From Burkholderiales bacterium (GTDB lineage: Bacteria; Pseudomonadota; Gammaproteobacteria; Burkholderiales; Burkholderiaceae_C): a stretch of DNA of 10,805 bases. Below are positions 1 to 7,128 of this stretch, piece by piece; the first letter of the stretch is position 1, and each line of letters opens with the position of its first letter. A program made the position numbers and the translations under genes. The DNA is taken from positions 1 through 10,805 of the forward strand of contig JAABTC010000037.1 in the NCBI GenBank assembly GCA_011390055.1, in the 5' to 3' direction. The notes beneath the pieces are model-generated. The model made no database searches. It had not been told where the DNA came from and worked only from the letters and a program-made list of their open reading frames with translations.

Positions 1-123
1 ACGCGGGTGCGCTTGCAAGGCCGGGGCTGGGCAGCCAGCGGGCGCTTCGGTGAGGCGGTCGGCGGGTACGCCGACTGCACTGCGGTGCTCGGTCTCTGGG
101 CCCCGTGGCTTCCGTCCGTTCGC

Positions 124-169
124 CCTGAGGTATCGAAGGGCCGCGCGGGGCTTCCTTCGATACCTCAGG
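124..169. repeat. Long perfect inverted repeat, probably a dispersed intergenic palindrome
   Basis: The arms 124-139 (CCTGAGGTATCGAAGG) and 154-169 are exact reverse complements, 16 bp each, around a 14-nt GC-rich spacer. Outside them, 114-131 and 182-199 form a second, imperfect pair of arms containing TCCGTTCG and CGAACGGA, so the ACCTCAG element occurs twice on the right side. The sequence resembles the short palindromes built on a TTCGA core plus CTCAGG and GAACGG blocks that recur between genes in many Burkholderiales and Xanthomonadales genomes; that resemblance is recalled, not searched. It could act as a transcript-end stem-loop for the ribonuclease operon or a convergent neighbour. 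There is no T-tract, so a classical intrinsic terminator is unlikely. Confidence 0.7.
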
Positions 170-304
170 ATGATCGGAAAGACCTCAGCCCGAACGGATT
201 CCTGTGTTTGCATGAGCAAAAAGTGCGCCCCGCAGGCGCGCCCGCCGGCAGCCCAGCCCTGGCCTTGCGGGCAACAGCTCGTCGCGAAGCGCGATGCCAT
301 CCAA

Positions 305-323
305 GCGAAGCCTCTGGCTTCGC
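305..323 (-). repeat. Stem-loop just past the ribonuclease stop
   Basis: GCGAAGCC (305-312) and GGCTTCGC (316-323) pair perfectly around a 3-nt loop, about 30 nt beyond the minus-strand ribonuclease stop. A wider alternative pairing joins CCAAGC (301-306) with GCTTGG (338-343). On the minus strand the hairpin is followed by TTGGATGG and not by a U-run. It may therefore stabilise the mRNA 3' end or be part of a dispersed repeat, and is not a clean intrinsic terminator. Position and pairing are seen directly; function is inferred. Confidence 0.4.
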
Positions 324-353
324 GTGGAGTGAAGCGAGCTTGGGGGCCTCATT

Positions 354-1814
354 TCACACCCGCTCGAAGTCGATGAAGCGCCGCTCGATGTCGACACCGC
401 GAAGCCGCACGCGCAGGGCGTCGCCGACATCCAGGCCTTCGAACCCTCCGACGACGCGGCCTTCGACCATCGGGGCGTCGATGCGCACGAAGATGCCCTT
501 GGGCGGCACACCGGTGACGGTGGCGTCGAACACGTCGCCGATGCGGCCTTGCAGCAGGTGCGCGGCGGCGGCCTTCAGCACCCGGCGCTCGACCGTCGAG
601 GCCTGGTCTTCCTGCAGCGTGCTGTGCGCGGCGATCGCGGCCAGCGCATCGAGTGTGTAGGGCGCGGGGGCACCGGCCAGGCTGGCCTTGATCAGGCGTT
701 GGGTCACCAGGTCGACATAGCGCCGGTTGGGCGCCGTCGAGTGGGCGTAGTCGTTGACGGCGAGGCCGAAATGGCCTGCCGGTGCGGCGTCGGGGCCGGC
801 AGCGGCGTACGCGCCCGAGCCGAGCAGCTTGACGACCGACAACGACAGGTGCTCGAAGCCCGCCGGGTCGCGGGCGCGTTCGCCGAGCAGGAATCGGTCG
901 AGGGCAGGGGCATCGGGCGTGGGTGGCAGGGCGGTGCCCAGGCGCTCGGCCAGTTTCTGCAGCCGGTCCCAGCGGCTGGGCGCTTGCAGCACCCGGCGCA
1001 ACGACGGCTGCCCGCGCTCGGTGAGAAAGCGCGCGGCGGCGCCGTTGGTGGCGATCATCAGGTCGGCGATCAGGTCCTTGGCGCGGTTCTTCCGATCGGC
1101 ACGCAGGTCGACCAGTTGACCGTCCACGAACACCGGGCGGGCCTGTGCAGTGGCGACGTTCAGGGCGCCGCGTCGGTGCCGCCATTGGCGCAGCGCTTGG
1201 GCCACGGCGTCGTGCAGGTGCAGCTGTGTTGCCAGCGCCGCACTCGCAGCCACGGCTGCCGGCGCGGGGCCCTGGCCGTCGAGCCAGGCCGCGACGCTGT
1301 CGTAGGCCAGCTTGGCCTGGTTGCGCACGCAAGCGCGGTAGAGCTGTGAAGCCGCGATCGTGCCGCTGGCATCGATCGTCATCTCGACCACCACCGCCAG
1401 GCGCTCCTGGCCTTCGTGCAGCGAGGTGAGGTCGTTCGACAGGCGCGGCGGCAGCATCGGGAACACGCCGGCCGCCGTGTAGACCGAGGTGGTGTTGAGC
1501 GCCGCATGCGTGTCGGCCGGGCTGCCCTGCGGCACGCGCGCATCGACGTCGGCCACCGCCACGGCCAGGCGCACCGTGCCGCCCGGCAGCGCTTCGGCCC
1601 AGCTCAGCTGGTCGAGATCCTGCGTGTCGTCGTTGTCGATCGAGAACCAGGGCTGGTGCCGCAGGTCACGGATGTCGCCGTCGCCGGGAAGATCGTCGGC
1701 GCCGGCCGCTTCGGCCTGGGCCAGCACGGCCGCGGGAAAGTCCGGTTCGAGGCCCTGCACGCGCATCTCCTGCGCGGCGATGTCGGCCAGGGCGATGCGC
1801 TGGACGGGCGGCAT
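354..1814 (-). CDS. RNB-domain ribonuclease (RNase II/R superfamily, compact form)
   Basis: Predicted cytoplasmic 3'-to-5' exoribonuclease of 486 aa. The RNB catalytic domain spans about residues 50-375. It contains the metal-binding cluster SIDNDDTQDLDQ with D60, D66 and D68, the PMLPPRLSNDLTSL block (119-132), and the late motif HSTAPNRRYVDLVTQRL (358-374) that carries the arginine shared with RNase II. A C-terminal S1-like RNA-binding domain covers about 421-486. Unlike E. coli RNase II (about 644 aa) there is no room for two N-terminal cold-shock domains. The fourth aspartate of the classical DxDD cluster is Q69 here. The ATG at 1814 is chosen because the frame further upstream (to 1925) lies inside pepN and has no RNB-like sequence; a TTG two codons earlier is possible, and neither has a strong Shine-Dalgarno. 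It lies 34 nt after pepN and is probably the last gene of that transcript. The family is sure; the exact role (general mRNA decay, rRNA or tRNA trimming) is not shown. Confidence 0.9.
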   Translation of the reverse strand: MPPVQRIALADIAAQEMRVQGLEPDFPAAVLAQAEAAGADDLPGDGDIRDLRHQPWFSIDNDDTQDLDQLSWAEALPGGTVRLAVAVADVDARVPQGSPADTHAALNTTSVYTAAGVFPMLPPRLSNDLTSLHEGQERLAVVVEMTIDASGTIAASQLYRACVRNQAKLAYDSVAAWLDGQGPAPAAVAASAALATQLHLHDAVAQALRQWRHRRGALNVATAQARPVFVDGQLVDLRADRKNRAKDLIADLMIATNGAAARFLTERGQPSLRRVLQAPSRWDRLQKLAERLGTALPPTPDAPALDRFLLGERARDPAGFEHLSLSVVKLLGSGAYAAAGPDAAPAGHFGLAVNDYAHSTAPNRRYVDLVTQRLIKASLAGAPAPYTLDALAAIAAHSTLQEDQASTVERRVLKAAAAHLLQGRIGDVFDATVTGVPPKGIFVRIDAPMVEGRVVGGFEGLDVGDALRVRLRGVDIERRFIDFERV

Positions 1815-1848
1815 GCGCAATCGGGGCTCGTTGCCTGCGCGCAGTCGG

Positions 1849-4542
1849 TCAGCCGGCCTGCAGCGCGCGTTCGACGATCTCGCGCACGCCGCTCGAAAGC
1901 TGCTCGCGCGCGGCGACACGGGCAATGGCCTCGCGCGCGCCCGAACGGTACGGCTCGTCCAGCATGCTCCAGCGGTCCATCACCCGGGCGATGCGCGCGG
2001 CCAGCTGCGGGTTGAGGGCATCGATCTGGATCACCTGGTCGGCCCAGAAGCGGTAGCCTGCCGCATCGGTGCGGTGGAAGGCCGCCGGGTTGCCGGCACA
2101 GAACGCCTGCACCAGGCTGCGCGCGCGGTTCGGGTTCTTCAGCGTGAAGTCGGCATGCCGCGTGAGCTGCTGGACACGGGCGAAGCTGCGGCCGTCGGCG
2201 CGCTCGGGCATGTGGGCCTGCAGGGCGAACCATTTGTCGACCACCAGCGCATCGTCGGCAAAGCGGGCATGGAAGTGTGCCAACGCGGCGTCGGCCAGCG
2301 CCGCGTGCGAATGCGTCAGCGCCGTCAGGGCGCCCAGGCGCTCGGTCATGTTGCCGGCATCCTCGACGCGCTGGTAGGCACGGCCGGGCCAGACCGCGTC
2401 GCCGCTGGCGGCCGCGTCCAGGCACAGCATGCGCAGGGCGAGATTGCCGAGCGCACGACGCCCGGCACTGACCGGGTCGGGCGTGTACGCACCCGCGACG
2501 CCGTGCTGCTCGAAGGCCCAGACCCAGTCGGCATGCAGTTCGCGCGCCAGCTGGGCCAGGGCGGCTTCGCGCACCGCATGGATGCGTTGCGGATCGAAGC
2601 GCTCCATCTGCTCGGCCAGCAGGCTCTCGTCGGGCAGTTGGAGCACCAGGGCCTTGAACGCCGGGTCCAGCGTCGGGTGGCGCAGCACGCCGCGCATCGC
2701 GTCGAGGAAGGTGGCGTCGAGCCCGCCGTCGCCGTCGCCGCGGATGGCGGCGTGCAGCAGGTTGGCGGCCAGGCGCTGCCCGGCCTCCCAGCGGTTGAAG
2801 GGGTCGCTGTCGTGCTGCAGCAGCACGCCCAGGTCGGCGGTCGAGAGGGCCTCGGTCAGGATCACCGGGGCCGAGAACCCGCGCAGCAGCGATGGCACCG
2901 GCTCGCTCGGCACATCGACGAAGGTGAAGAAGCTGCGCCGTTCATCGACCACCAGCACGCGCTCGGTGGCCCCGGTCGGTGCCTCGTCCTCGAGCCGCAG
3001 CACCATCGCCTGCCCGTCGCGGCCGACCAGGCCCAGGCTGACCGGGATGACCCACGGCTGCGGCGTCGGCTGGCCCGCGACGGCGCGGCCGTGCTGTTCG
3101 AAGCCGAGGGTGTAGCTGCGGCTCGGCGCGTCGTAGCGTCCCCGTGCAGAAAGCTGGGGCGTGCCGGCCTGGCCGTACCAGCGCTTGAAAGCGTCCAGGC
3201 GCGAGGCCAGCGCCGAGCCGGGGTTGGCGTCGGCGATGGCCTGGGCGAAGTCGTCGCAGGTGACGGCCTGGCCGTCGTGGCGCTCGAAGTACAGCGCCAT
3301 GCCCCGGGTGAAGCCTTCGCGGCCGACCAGCGTGTGCATCATGCGCACCACCTCGGCGCCCTTCTCGTAGATCGTCGGCGTGTAGAAGTTGTCGATCTCG
3401 ACATAGGCGTCGGGGCGCACCGGGTGGGCCATCGAGCCGGCGTCTTCGGGAAACTGGCGCTCGCGCAGCGTCTTCACGTCGGCGATGCGCTTGACGGCCC
3501 GGGCGCTGGCCGTGCCCGCCATGTCCATGCTGAATTCCTGGTCGCGGAAGACCGTCAGGCCTTCCTTGAGCGACAGCTGGAACCAGTCGCGGCAGGTGAT
3601 GCGGTTGCCGGTCCAGTTGTGGAAGTACTCGTGCGCCACCACGCTCTCGATGCCGAGGTAGTCGTCATCGGTGGCGGTGGCCGGGCTGGCGAGCACGAAC
3701 TTGGTGTTGAAGATGTTCAACCCCTTGTTCTCCATCGCGCCCATGTTGAAGTCGCTGACCGCGACGACCATGAAGCGGTCCAGGTCCAGCGGCAGGTTGA
3801 AGCGCGCTTCGTCCCAGACCACCGAGGCCACCAGCGAATTCATCGCATGCTCGGTCTTGCCCAGGTCTTCGCGCCGCACGTAGATCTCCAGCAAATGCTC
3901 CTTGCCGCTGCGGGTGCGGACCGGCTGGCGGCGCACCGAAAGTTTGCCGGCCACCAGCGCGAACAGGTAGCAGGGCTTGGGGTAGGGGTCGTGCCACTTG
4001 GCATAGTGGCGCCCGGCACCGCCCTGGGTCAGATCACCTTGCTCGACCAGGTTGCCATTGGCCAACAGCACCGGAAAGCGAGCCTTGTCGGCGCGCAGCA
4101 TGACGGTGAACACCGCCATCACGTCGGGCCGGTCGAGGAAGTAGGTGATGCGCCGAAAGCCTTCGGCTTCGCACTGCGTGAACAGGCCCGAGCCGGAGGT
4201 GTACAGCCCCGACAGCTGGGTGTTCTTGTCGGGGCAGCAGGTGTTGCGGATCTCGAGCGTGAAACGCTCGGCCGTCGGCGGGTTGTCGATCACCAGCGAA
4301 CCATCGGCCTCGTGGCGGAACGACACGCTCAGGCCGTCGGCCATCACGCGCAGCAGGCTCAGCCCTTCGCCGTGCAAGCGCAATGGTTGCGCCGGCTGCG
4401 CAACGTTGCGCTCGATCGTCATCTTGCTGACGACCAACGTCTTCGCGCCGTCGAGGTCGAAGCACAGGTCGACCTCGCGGATCCAGAACGCCGGCGGCGC
4501 GTAGTCCTGGCGGCGGATCAGGGGGGCGGTGCCTTCACGCAT
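1849..4542 (-). CDS. pepN: Aminopeptidase N (M1 family zinc metallopeptidase)
   Basis: Cytoplasmic zinc aminopeptidase that removes N-terminal residues from peptides late in protein turnover. The 897-aa product aligns by eye along its whole length with E. coli PepN (870 aa). The exopeptidase motif GAMEN is at 268-272. The zinc site is HEYFH at 304-308 with the third ligand E327, exactly 23 residues after the first histidine as in E. coli. The transition-state tyrosine is Y392, in NFYTPTIYEKGAE. Conserved blocks CEAEGFRRITYFLDRPDV (124-141) and KPCYLFALVAG (189-199) precede it, and the C-terminal helical domain ends with the family-like NPNRARSL and GNPAAFH segments. There is no signal peptide. 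The start at 4542 gives the expected N-terminus (RRQDYAPPAF compares with YRHDYRAPDY); a weak GAAAG lies upstream. It sits 56 nt downstream of prfB and 34 nt upstream of the RNB gene. All catalytic residues are present. Confidence 0.97.
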   Translation of the reverse strand: MREGTAPLIRRQDYAPPAFWIREVDLCFDLDGAKTLVVSKMTIERNVAQPAQPLRLHGEGLSLLRVMADGLSVSFRHEADGSLVIDNPPTAERFTLEIRNTCCPDKNTQLSGLYTSGSGLFTQCEAEGFRRITYFLDRPDVMAVFTVMLRADKARFPVLLANGNLVEQGDLTQGGAGRHYAKWHDPYPKPCYLFALVAGKLSVRRQPVRTRSGKEHLLEIYVRREDLGKTEHAMNSLVASVVWDEARFNLPLDLDRFMVVAVSDFNMGAMENKGLNIFNTKFVLASPATATDDDYLGIESVVAHEYFHNWTGNRITCRDWFQLSLKEGLTVFRDQEFSMDMAGTASARAVKRIADVKTLRERQFPEDAGSMAHPVRPDAYVEIDNFYTPTIYEKGAEVVRMMHTLVGREGFTRGMALYFERHDGQAVTCDDFAQAIADANPGSALASRLDAFKRWYGQAGTPQLSARGRYDAPSRSYTLGFEQHGRAVAGQPTPQPWVIPVSLGLVGRDGQAMVLRLEDEAPTGATERVLVVDERRSFFTFVDVPSEPVPSLLRGFSAPVILTEALSTADLGVLLQHDSDPFNRWEAGQRLAANLLHAAIRGDGDGGLDATFLDAMRGVLRHPTLDPAFKALVLQLPDESLLAEQMERFDPQRIHAVREAALAQLARELHADWVWAFEQHGVAGAYTPDPVSAGRRALGNLALRMLCLDAAASGDAVWPGRAYQRVEDAGNMTERLGALTALTHSHAALADAALAHFHARFADDALVVDKWFALQAHMPERADGRSFARVQQLTRHADFTLKNPNRARSLVQAFCAGNPAAFHRTDAAGYRFWADQVIQIDALNPQLAARIARVMDRWSMLDEPYRSGAREAIARVAAREQLSSGVREIVERALQAG

Positions 4543-4598
4543 GACGACGGGCTTTCGAGTGAGATTTACGCTGTTGCGCGACGGCTGAGCAGCGAGCT

Positions 4599-5703
4599 CT
4601 AGACGCCTTGCTTGAGGCTGGCCTGGATGAACGGGTCCAGGTCGCCGTCCAACACCTTCTGCGTGTTGCTGATCTCGACGTTGGTGCGCAGGTCCTTGAT
4701 GCGGCTGTTGTCCAGCACGTAGCTGCGGATCTGGTGGCCCCAGCCGACATCGGTCTTGCTGTCTTCGAGTTTTTGCTGCGCGGCTTTCTGGATCCGCATC
4801 TCGTGCTCGTACAGGCGCGAGCGCAGCATCTGCCAGGCTTCGTCGCGGTTACGGTGCTGGCTGCGGTCGTTCTGGCACTGCACCACGATGTTGGTCGGGA
4901 GGTGGGTCAGGCGCACTGCCGAGTCGGTCTTGTTGATGTGCTGGCCGCCGGCACCGGAAGCGCGGAAGGTGTCGGTGCGCACGTCGGCCGGGTTGATGTC
5001 GATCTCGATCGTGTCGTCGACTTCCGGCGAGACGAAGACGCTGGCGAAGCTGGTGTGGCGCCCGCCCGCGGAATCGAACGGGCTCTTGCGCACCAGGCGG
5101 TGCACGCCGGTCTCGGTGCGCAGGTGGCCGAAAGCGTAGTCGCCCTCGACCTTGATCGTGGCGCTGCGGATGCCGGCCACGTCGCCTTCGGTCTCTTCCA
5201 TGACCTCGGTCTTGAATCCCTTGCGCTCGCAGTACTTCAGGTACTGGCGCAGCAGCATCGCGGCCCAGTCGCAGGCCTCGGTGCCGCCGGCGCCAGCCTG
5301 GATGTCGAGGAAGCAGTTGCTCGGGTCCGCCGGGTTGTTGAACATGCGGCGGAACTCGAGCCCTTCGACGATCTCGGCCAGCTTGGCCGCGTCGGCTTCG
5401 ATGGCTGCGAGGCCGTCGAGATCCTCGTCGGCCTTGGACATGTCGAACAGTTCGATGTTGTCGGCAAGGTTCGACGCGAGATGGTCGATGGTCTGGACCA
5501 CCGTCTCGAGCGACTTCTTCTCGCGCCCGAGTTCCTGTGCACGCTTGGGTTCGTTCCAGACGCTCGGGTTCTCGAGCGCAGCGACGACCTCGTTGAGCCT
5601 CAGGGCCTTGTGGTCGTAGTCAAAGATACCCCCGAAGCGCTTCGGTGCGCTGGGTCAGGTCGGCCAGACTGGTGCCGATCTGGTTGATGCGTTCGATGTC
5701 CAT
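4599..5703 (-). CDS. prfB: Peptide chain release factor 2, with programmed +1 frameshift
   Basis: RF2 recognises UGA and UAA stop codons and triggers peptide release on the ribosome. The gene is read in two frames: 27 codons from the ATG at 5703 to a CTT at 5625-5623, an in-frame TGA at 5622-5620, then a +1 shift to GAC at 5621 and 340 codons to the TAG at 4601-4599. The product is 367 aa (E. coli 365). The stop-recognition tripeptide SPF is at 207-209. The catalytic GGQ is at 252-254, inside SGAGGQHINKT. The residue equivalent to E. coli K-12 Thr246 is Ala248, the more active form found in most bacteria. An N-terminal helical domain (about 1-115) precedes domains 2-4. Calling only the ATG at 5501 would lose 67 residues. 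RF2 level autoregulates its synthesis through the in-frame UGA. In many bacteria prfB is followed by lysS; here pepN follows. Confidence 0.97.
5620..5634 (-). promoter_or_regulatory. prfB: prfB programmed +1 frameshift site
   Basis: On the minus strand the sequence reads CGGGGGTATCTTTGAC (5634-5619). This is a Shine-Dalgarno-like G-run, then TAT, the slippery CTT codon and an in-frame TGA followed by C. It matches the E. coli prfB site AGGGGGTATCTTTGAC at every base except the first. The weak UGAC stop context plus upstream pairing with the anti-Shine-Dalgarno makes peptidyl-tRNA-Leu slip from CUU to UUU when RF2 is scarce, which closes a negative feedback loop. The frames on each side agree exactly: the second frame runs 340 codons to the stop. 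Confidence 0.96.
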
Positions 5704-5921
5704 GGTGTTCCAAGCAGCGGGGCGCATTTGCGCAAGCGGCGTAGTTTCTCATGCACACACTCCGGGATTTCCCGAGCCGGTGTGGCTTGTTTTGCACAGC
5801 GGCGGGCAACACCCCTCAGGGCTTGCCCTAGCCCAAGGGCCGTTCGTGACGAATTGTCAGTCGCCCGTAAGGCGCCTGCGCGTTCATCCCTATCGCGCCG
5901 GTTGGCGCCGTCTTCGAGCCC
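5704..5921. other. Divergent intergenic region between prfB and the 98-aa membrane protein gene
   Basis: This 218-nt gap must contain the promoters for the prfB-pepN-ribonuclease group (minus) and for the membrane protein/TPR pair (plus). No -35/-10 pair is good enough to call. A TTGTCA at about 5854-5859 on the plus strand resembles a -35 box but has no fitting -10. A small hairpin (GCGCC 5895-5899 with GGCGC 5904-5908) lies just upstream of the plus-strand start at 5922 and would be in its leader. No small gene with a credible start and ribosome binding site was seen. Confidence 0.4.
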
Positions 5922-6218
5922 ATGCTGACCTTCCTGAACCTCCTGCAGCTGATCCTGTACATCCCGCTGTTGGCACTGCTGGGCCAAGGTGCGCTGTACG
6001 TGCTGGCGGGTGCCAAGCGTGACACCAATTTCTTTTATCGCCTGCTGCAACTGCTGTCCAAACCCTTCACCTTGCTGATGCGTCGCCTCACCCCGGCCAA
6101 GGTGGCCGACGAGCACGTGCCGATCGTCACCTTCTTCATTCTCCTCGTGGTCTATTTCGTCGTCACCTTCGAACGCATCGACCTGTGCCTGCAACTCGGC
6201 GTGGAGCAGTGCCGATGA
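5922..6218 (+). CDS. Small conserved membrane protein, two predicted helices
   Basis: The product is 98 aa and of unknown function. Hydrophobic helix 1 covers about 4-29 (LLQLILYIPLLALLGQGALY), and helix 2 about 66-84 (VPIVTFFILLVVYFVVTF). They are joined by a basic loop (KRDTNFFYRLLQLLSKPFTLLMRRLTPAK), which by the positive-inside rule is probably cytoplasmic; both ends would then be periplasmic. The C-terminus has two cysteines (C89, C97). The sequence looks like a family of small inner-membrane proteins I have seen in Burkholderiales annotated only as hypothetical. It is not a YggT protein despite the similar size and helix count. The start at 5922 has only a weak CGAG upstream. Its TGA overlaps the ATG of the TPR gene (ATGA), so the two are very likely translated together and may work together at the membrane. 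Confidence 0.8.
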   Translation: MLTFLNLLQLILYIPLLALLGQGALYVLAGAKRDTNFFYRLLQLLSKPFTLLMRRLTPAKVADEHVPIVTFFILLVVYFVVTFERIDLCLQLGVEQCR

Positions 6219-6787
6219 ACGGCAGCGGCCTGTCTTACCGCTGGATGAAGCTGGTGGCGATGGCGTGGCTGGTGATCGGCCGCCCGGCGCAGGCGATGGC
6301 GCTGTTCGAGACCATGTTGCGGCGCTGGCCCAGCGACGCCTATGCCCTGGCCAGCCGCTCGCACCTGCGCAACCAGCAGGGCCAACGCGACGCCGCCATC
6401 GAAGACATGCAGCGGCTCGTCGCCGCACAGCCCGGGGCTGGCGCCGCGCACTGGTTCAACCTGGCGTTTCTGCTCGAGGAAGCCGGGCGGCTGGACGAGG
6501 CCGAAGTGGCTTTCCGGCGCGCGTTGGCGCTGAACGCCAAGCTCGACCGTGCCTGGTACGGCCTGGGGCTGGTGCTGATCCGGCTGCATCGGCCGGACGA
6601 AGCGCTGGTGGCACTGAAGAAGAACACCGAACTGCAACCGATGAGCCCGTACGGCTGGTACCAGCTGGCGCGGGTGCAGTTCGACCGGCACGAACCGGAA
6701 GAGACCAAGAAGATCATCCGCCACCTGAAGGGCTTCGAGCCCAAGGTGGCAGCGCAGCTGGAACGGGAAACCGGCCTGGTGGCTTGA
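6215..6787 (+). CDS. Tetratricopeptide repeat protein
   Basis: A 190-aa protein made almost wholly of TPR helices, a scaffold for protein-protein contacts. Repeat-like units lie at about 9-40 (degenerate), 43-74, 77-109, 111-143 and 145-177. The clearest are the second to fourth, with the usual small and aromatic residues: AHWFNLAFLLEEAGRLDEA, and DRAWYGLGLVLIRLHRPDEA. There is no signal peptide or lipobox; a hydrophobic patch (MKLVAMAWLVIG, 11-22) belongs to the first repeat. The ATG at 6215 is preferred over the in-frame GTG at 6185 because it makes the 4-nt ATGA overlap with the upstream gene. The repeat length fits the TPR consensus of 34. The partner is unknown; the best guess from context is the 98-aa membrane protein. 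The DUF4212 gene begins 79 nt downstream, so read-through into it is possible. Confidence 0.88.
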   Translation: MNGSGLSYRWMKLVAMAWLVIGRPAQAMALFETMLRRWPSDAYALASRSHLRNQQGQRDAAIEDMQRLVAAQPGAGAAHWFNLAFLLEEAGRLDEAEVAFRRALALNAKLDRAWYGLGLVLIRLHRPDEALVALKKNTELQPMSPYGWYQLARVQFDRHEPEETKKIIRHLKGFEPKVAAQLERETGLVA

Positions 6788-6825
6788 GGCCAGGCGCAGT
6801 GGGTGTGCGCGCGAGCGTGTGAGGA

Positions 6826-6867
6826 CCGGGCCGATCCCCGGAGGAGCTGTTGATGGAGGCAAGGTGA
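6826..6867 (+). promoter_or_regulatory. DUF4212 leader: hairpin, strong ribosome binding site and four-codon mini-ORF
   Basis: Two strong Shine-Dalgarno sequences stand in tandem: GGAGGAG at 6840-6846 and GGAGG at 6855-6859. The second sits 7 nt before the DUF4212 ATG at 6867. The first sits 6 nt before another ATG at 6853 that opens a four-codon frame (M-E-A-R-stop, 6853-6867). Its TGA shares one base with the DUF4212 start (TGATG). A 5-bp stem (CCGGG 6826-6830 with CCCGG 6837-6841) overlaps the first two bases of the first Shine-Dalgarno. The layout is visible; that it controls translation is inferred and could be chance. Confidence 0.4.
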
Positions 6868-7127
6868 TGCGTGAAGTATCCGAAAACCACCGCCAGTACT
6901 GGAACAAGAACCTGCGGATCACCGCAATCCTCTTGGCCATCTGGTTCGTCGTGACGTTTGTCGTGGGCTACTACGCCCGCGACCTGAACTTCACCTTCTT
7001 CGGCTGGCCGTTCAGTGTCTGGATGGGTGGGCAGGGCGCGTTGATCGTCTACTGCCTGATCATCTGGTACTACGCGCGCTACATGAACAAGCTCGACATC
7101 GAGCACAACGTCCACGAGGAGGACTGA
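6867..7127 (+). CDS. DUF4212 protein, sodium:solute symporter small subunit
   Basis: An 86-aa inner-membrane protein of the DUF4212 family, usually encoded directly before a sodium:solute symporter and regarded as its small subunit. Family features seen: an N-terminal ENHRQYWNKNLRI segment (6-18), helix 1 at about 18-36, the FFGWPFSVWMGGQGAL block (44-59), helix 2 at about 52-71, and the charged tail YMNKLDIEHNVHEED (72-86). The length is typical. The ATG at 6867 has a well-spaced GGAGG; a longer in-frame GTG start at 6819 would add 16 non-family residues and is rejected. The stop is 1 nt before the symporter ATG, and the symporter's GAGGAGGA (7116-7123) lies inside this gene, so translation is closely coupled. 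Confidence 0.93.
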   Translation: MREVSENHRQYWNKNLRITAILLAIWFVVTFVVGYYARDLNFTFFGWPFSVWMGGQGALIVYCLIIWYYARYMNKLDIEHNVHEED

Positions 7128-7128
7128 C

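Larger units (their letters stand above)
1..353. other. Left-end non-coding stretch with inverted repeats
   Basis: No convincing gene is visible here. The region lies downstream of the ribonuclease stop at 354-356. It holds a 16-bp perfect inverted repeat (124-169), a partly related outer pair of arms (about 114-131 and 182-199), and a stem-loop at 305-323 close to the ribonuclease 3' end. One weak lead is a minus-strand frame with a GTG at 80-78 that stays open to the window edge (about 26 codons, starting VQSAYPP). It has no clear ribosome binding site and no recognisable domain, so it is not called as a gene. Positions 200-300 show only short 5-bp hairpins, which are expected at this GC content. 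Confidence 0.6.

Noticed and set aside
1..80. Possible start of a minus-strand gene at the left edge (GTG at 80-78)
   Set aside because: Only about 26 codons are visible, without a Shine-Dalgarno, signal peptide or family match. Flanking sequence would decide.
7..660. A 217-codon plus-strand frame crossing the left repeats and the ribonuclease 3' end
   Set aside because: It spans a palindromic repeat and runs antisense to the RNB gene; no ribosome binding site and no domain.
1815..1925. A 37-codon N-terminal extension of the ribonuclease, starting at 1925
   Set aside because: Most of it overlaps the pepN 3' end and its sequence is Arg/Ala/Ser-rich without RNB-family character; the ATG at 1814 fits the family.
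1489..4602. A 1037-codon open frame on the plus strand, antisense to pepN
   Set aside because: It mirrors pepN almost exactly, has low-complexity R/A/G/H/Q-rich composition and no recognisable domain. Long antisense frames are expected at this GC content, and pepN carries every catalytic motif.
6185..6214. A GTG start for the TPR gene, ten codons upstream
   Set aside because: The ATG at 6215 gives the typical ATGA coupling, and the extra residues (MPATRRGAVP) add nothing TPR-like.
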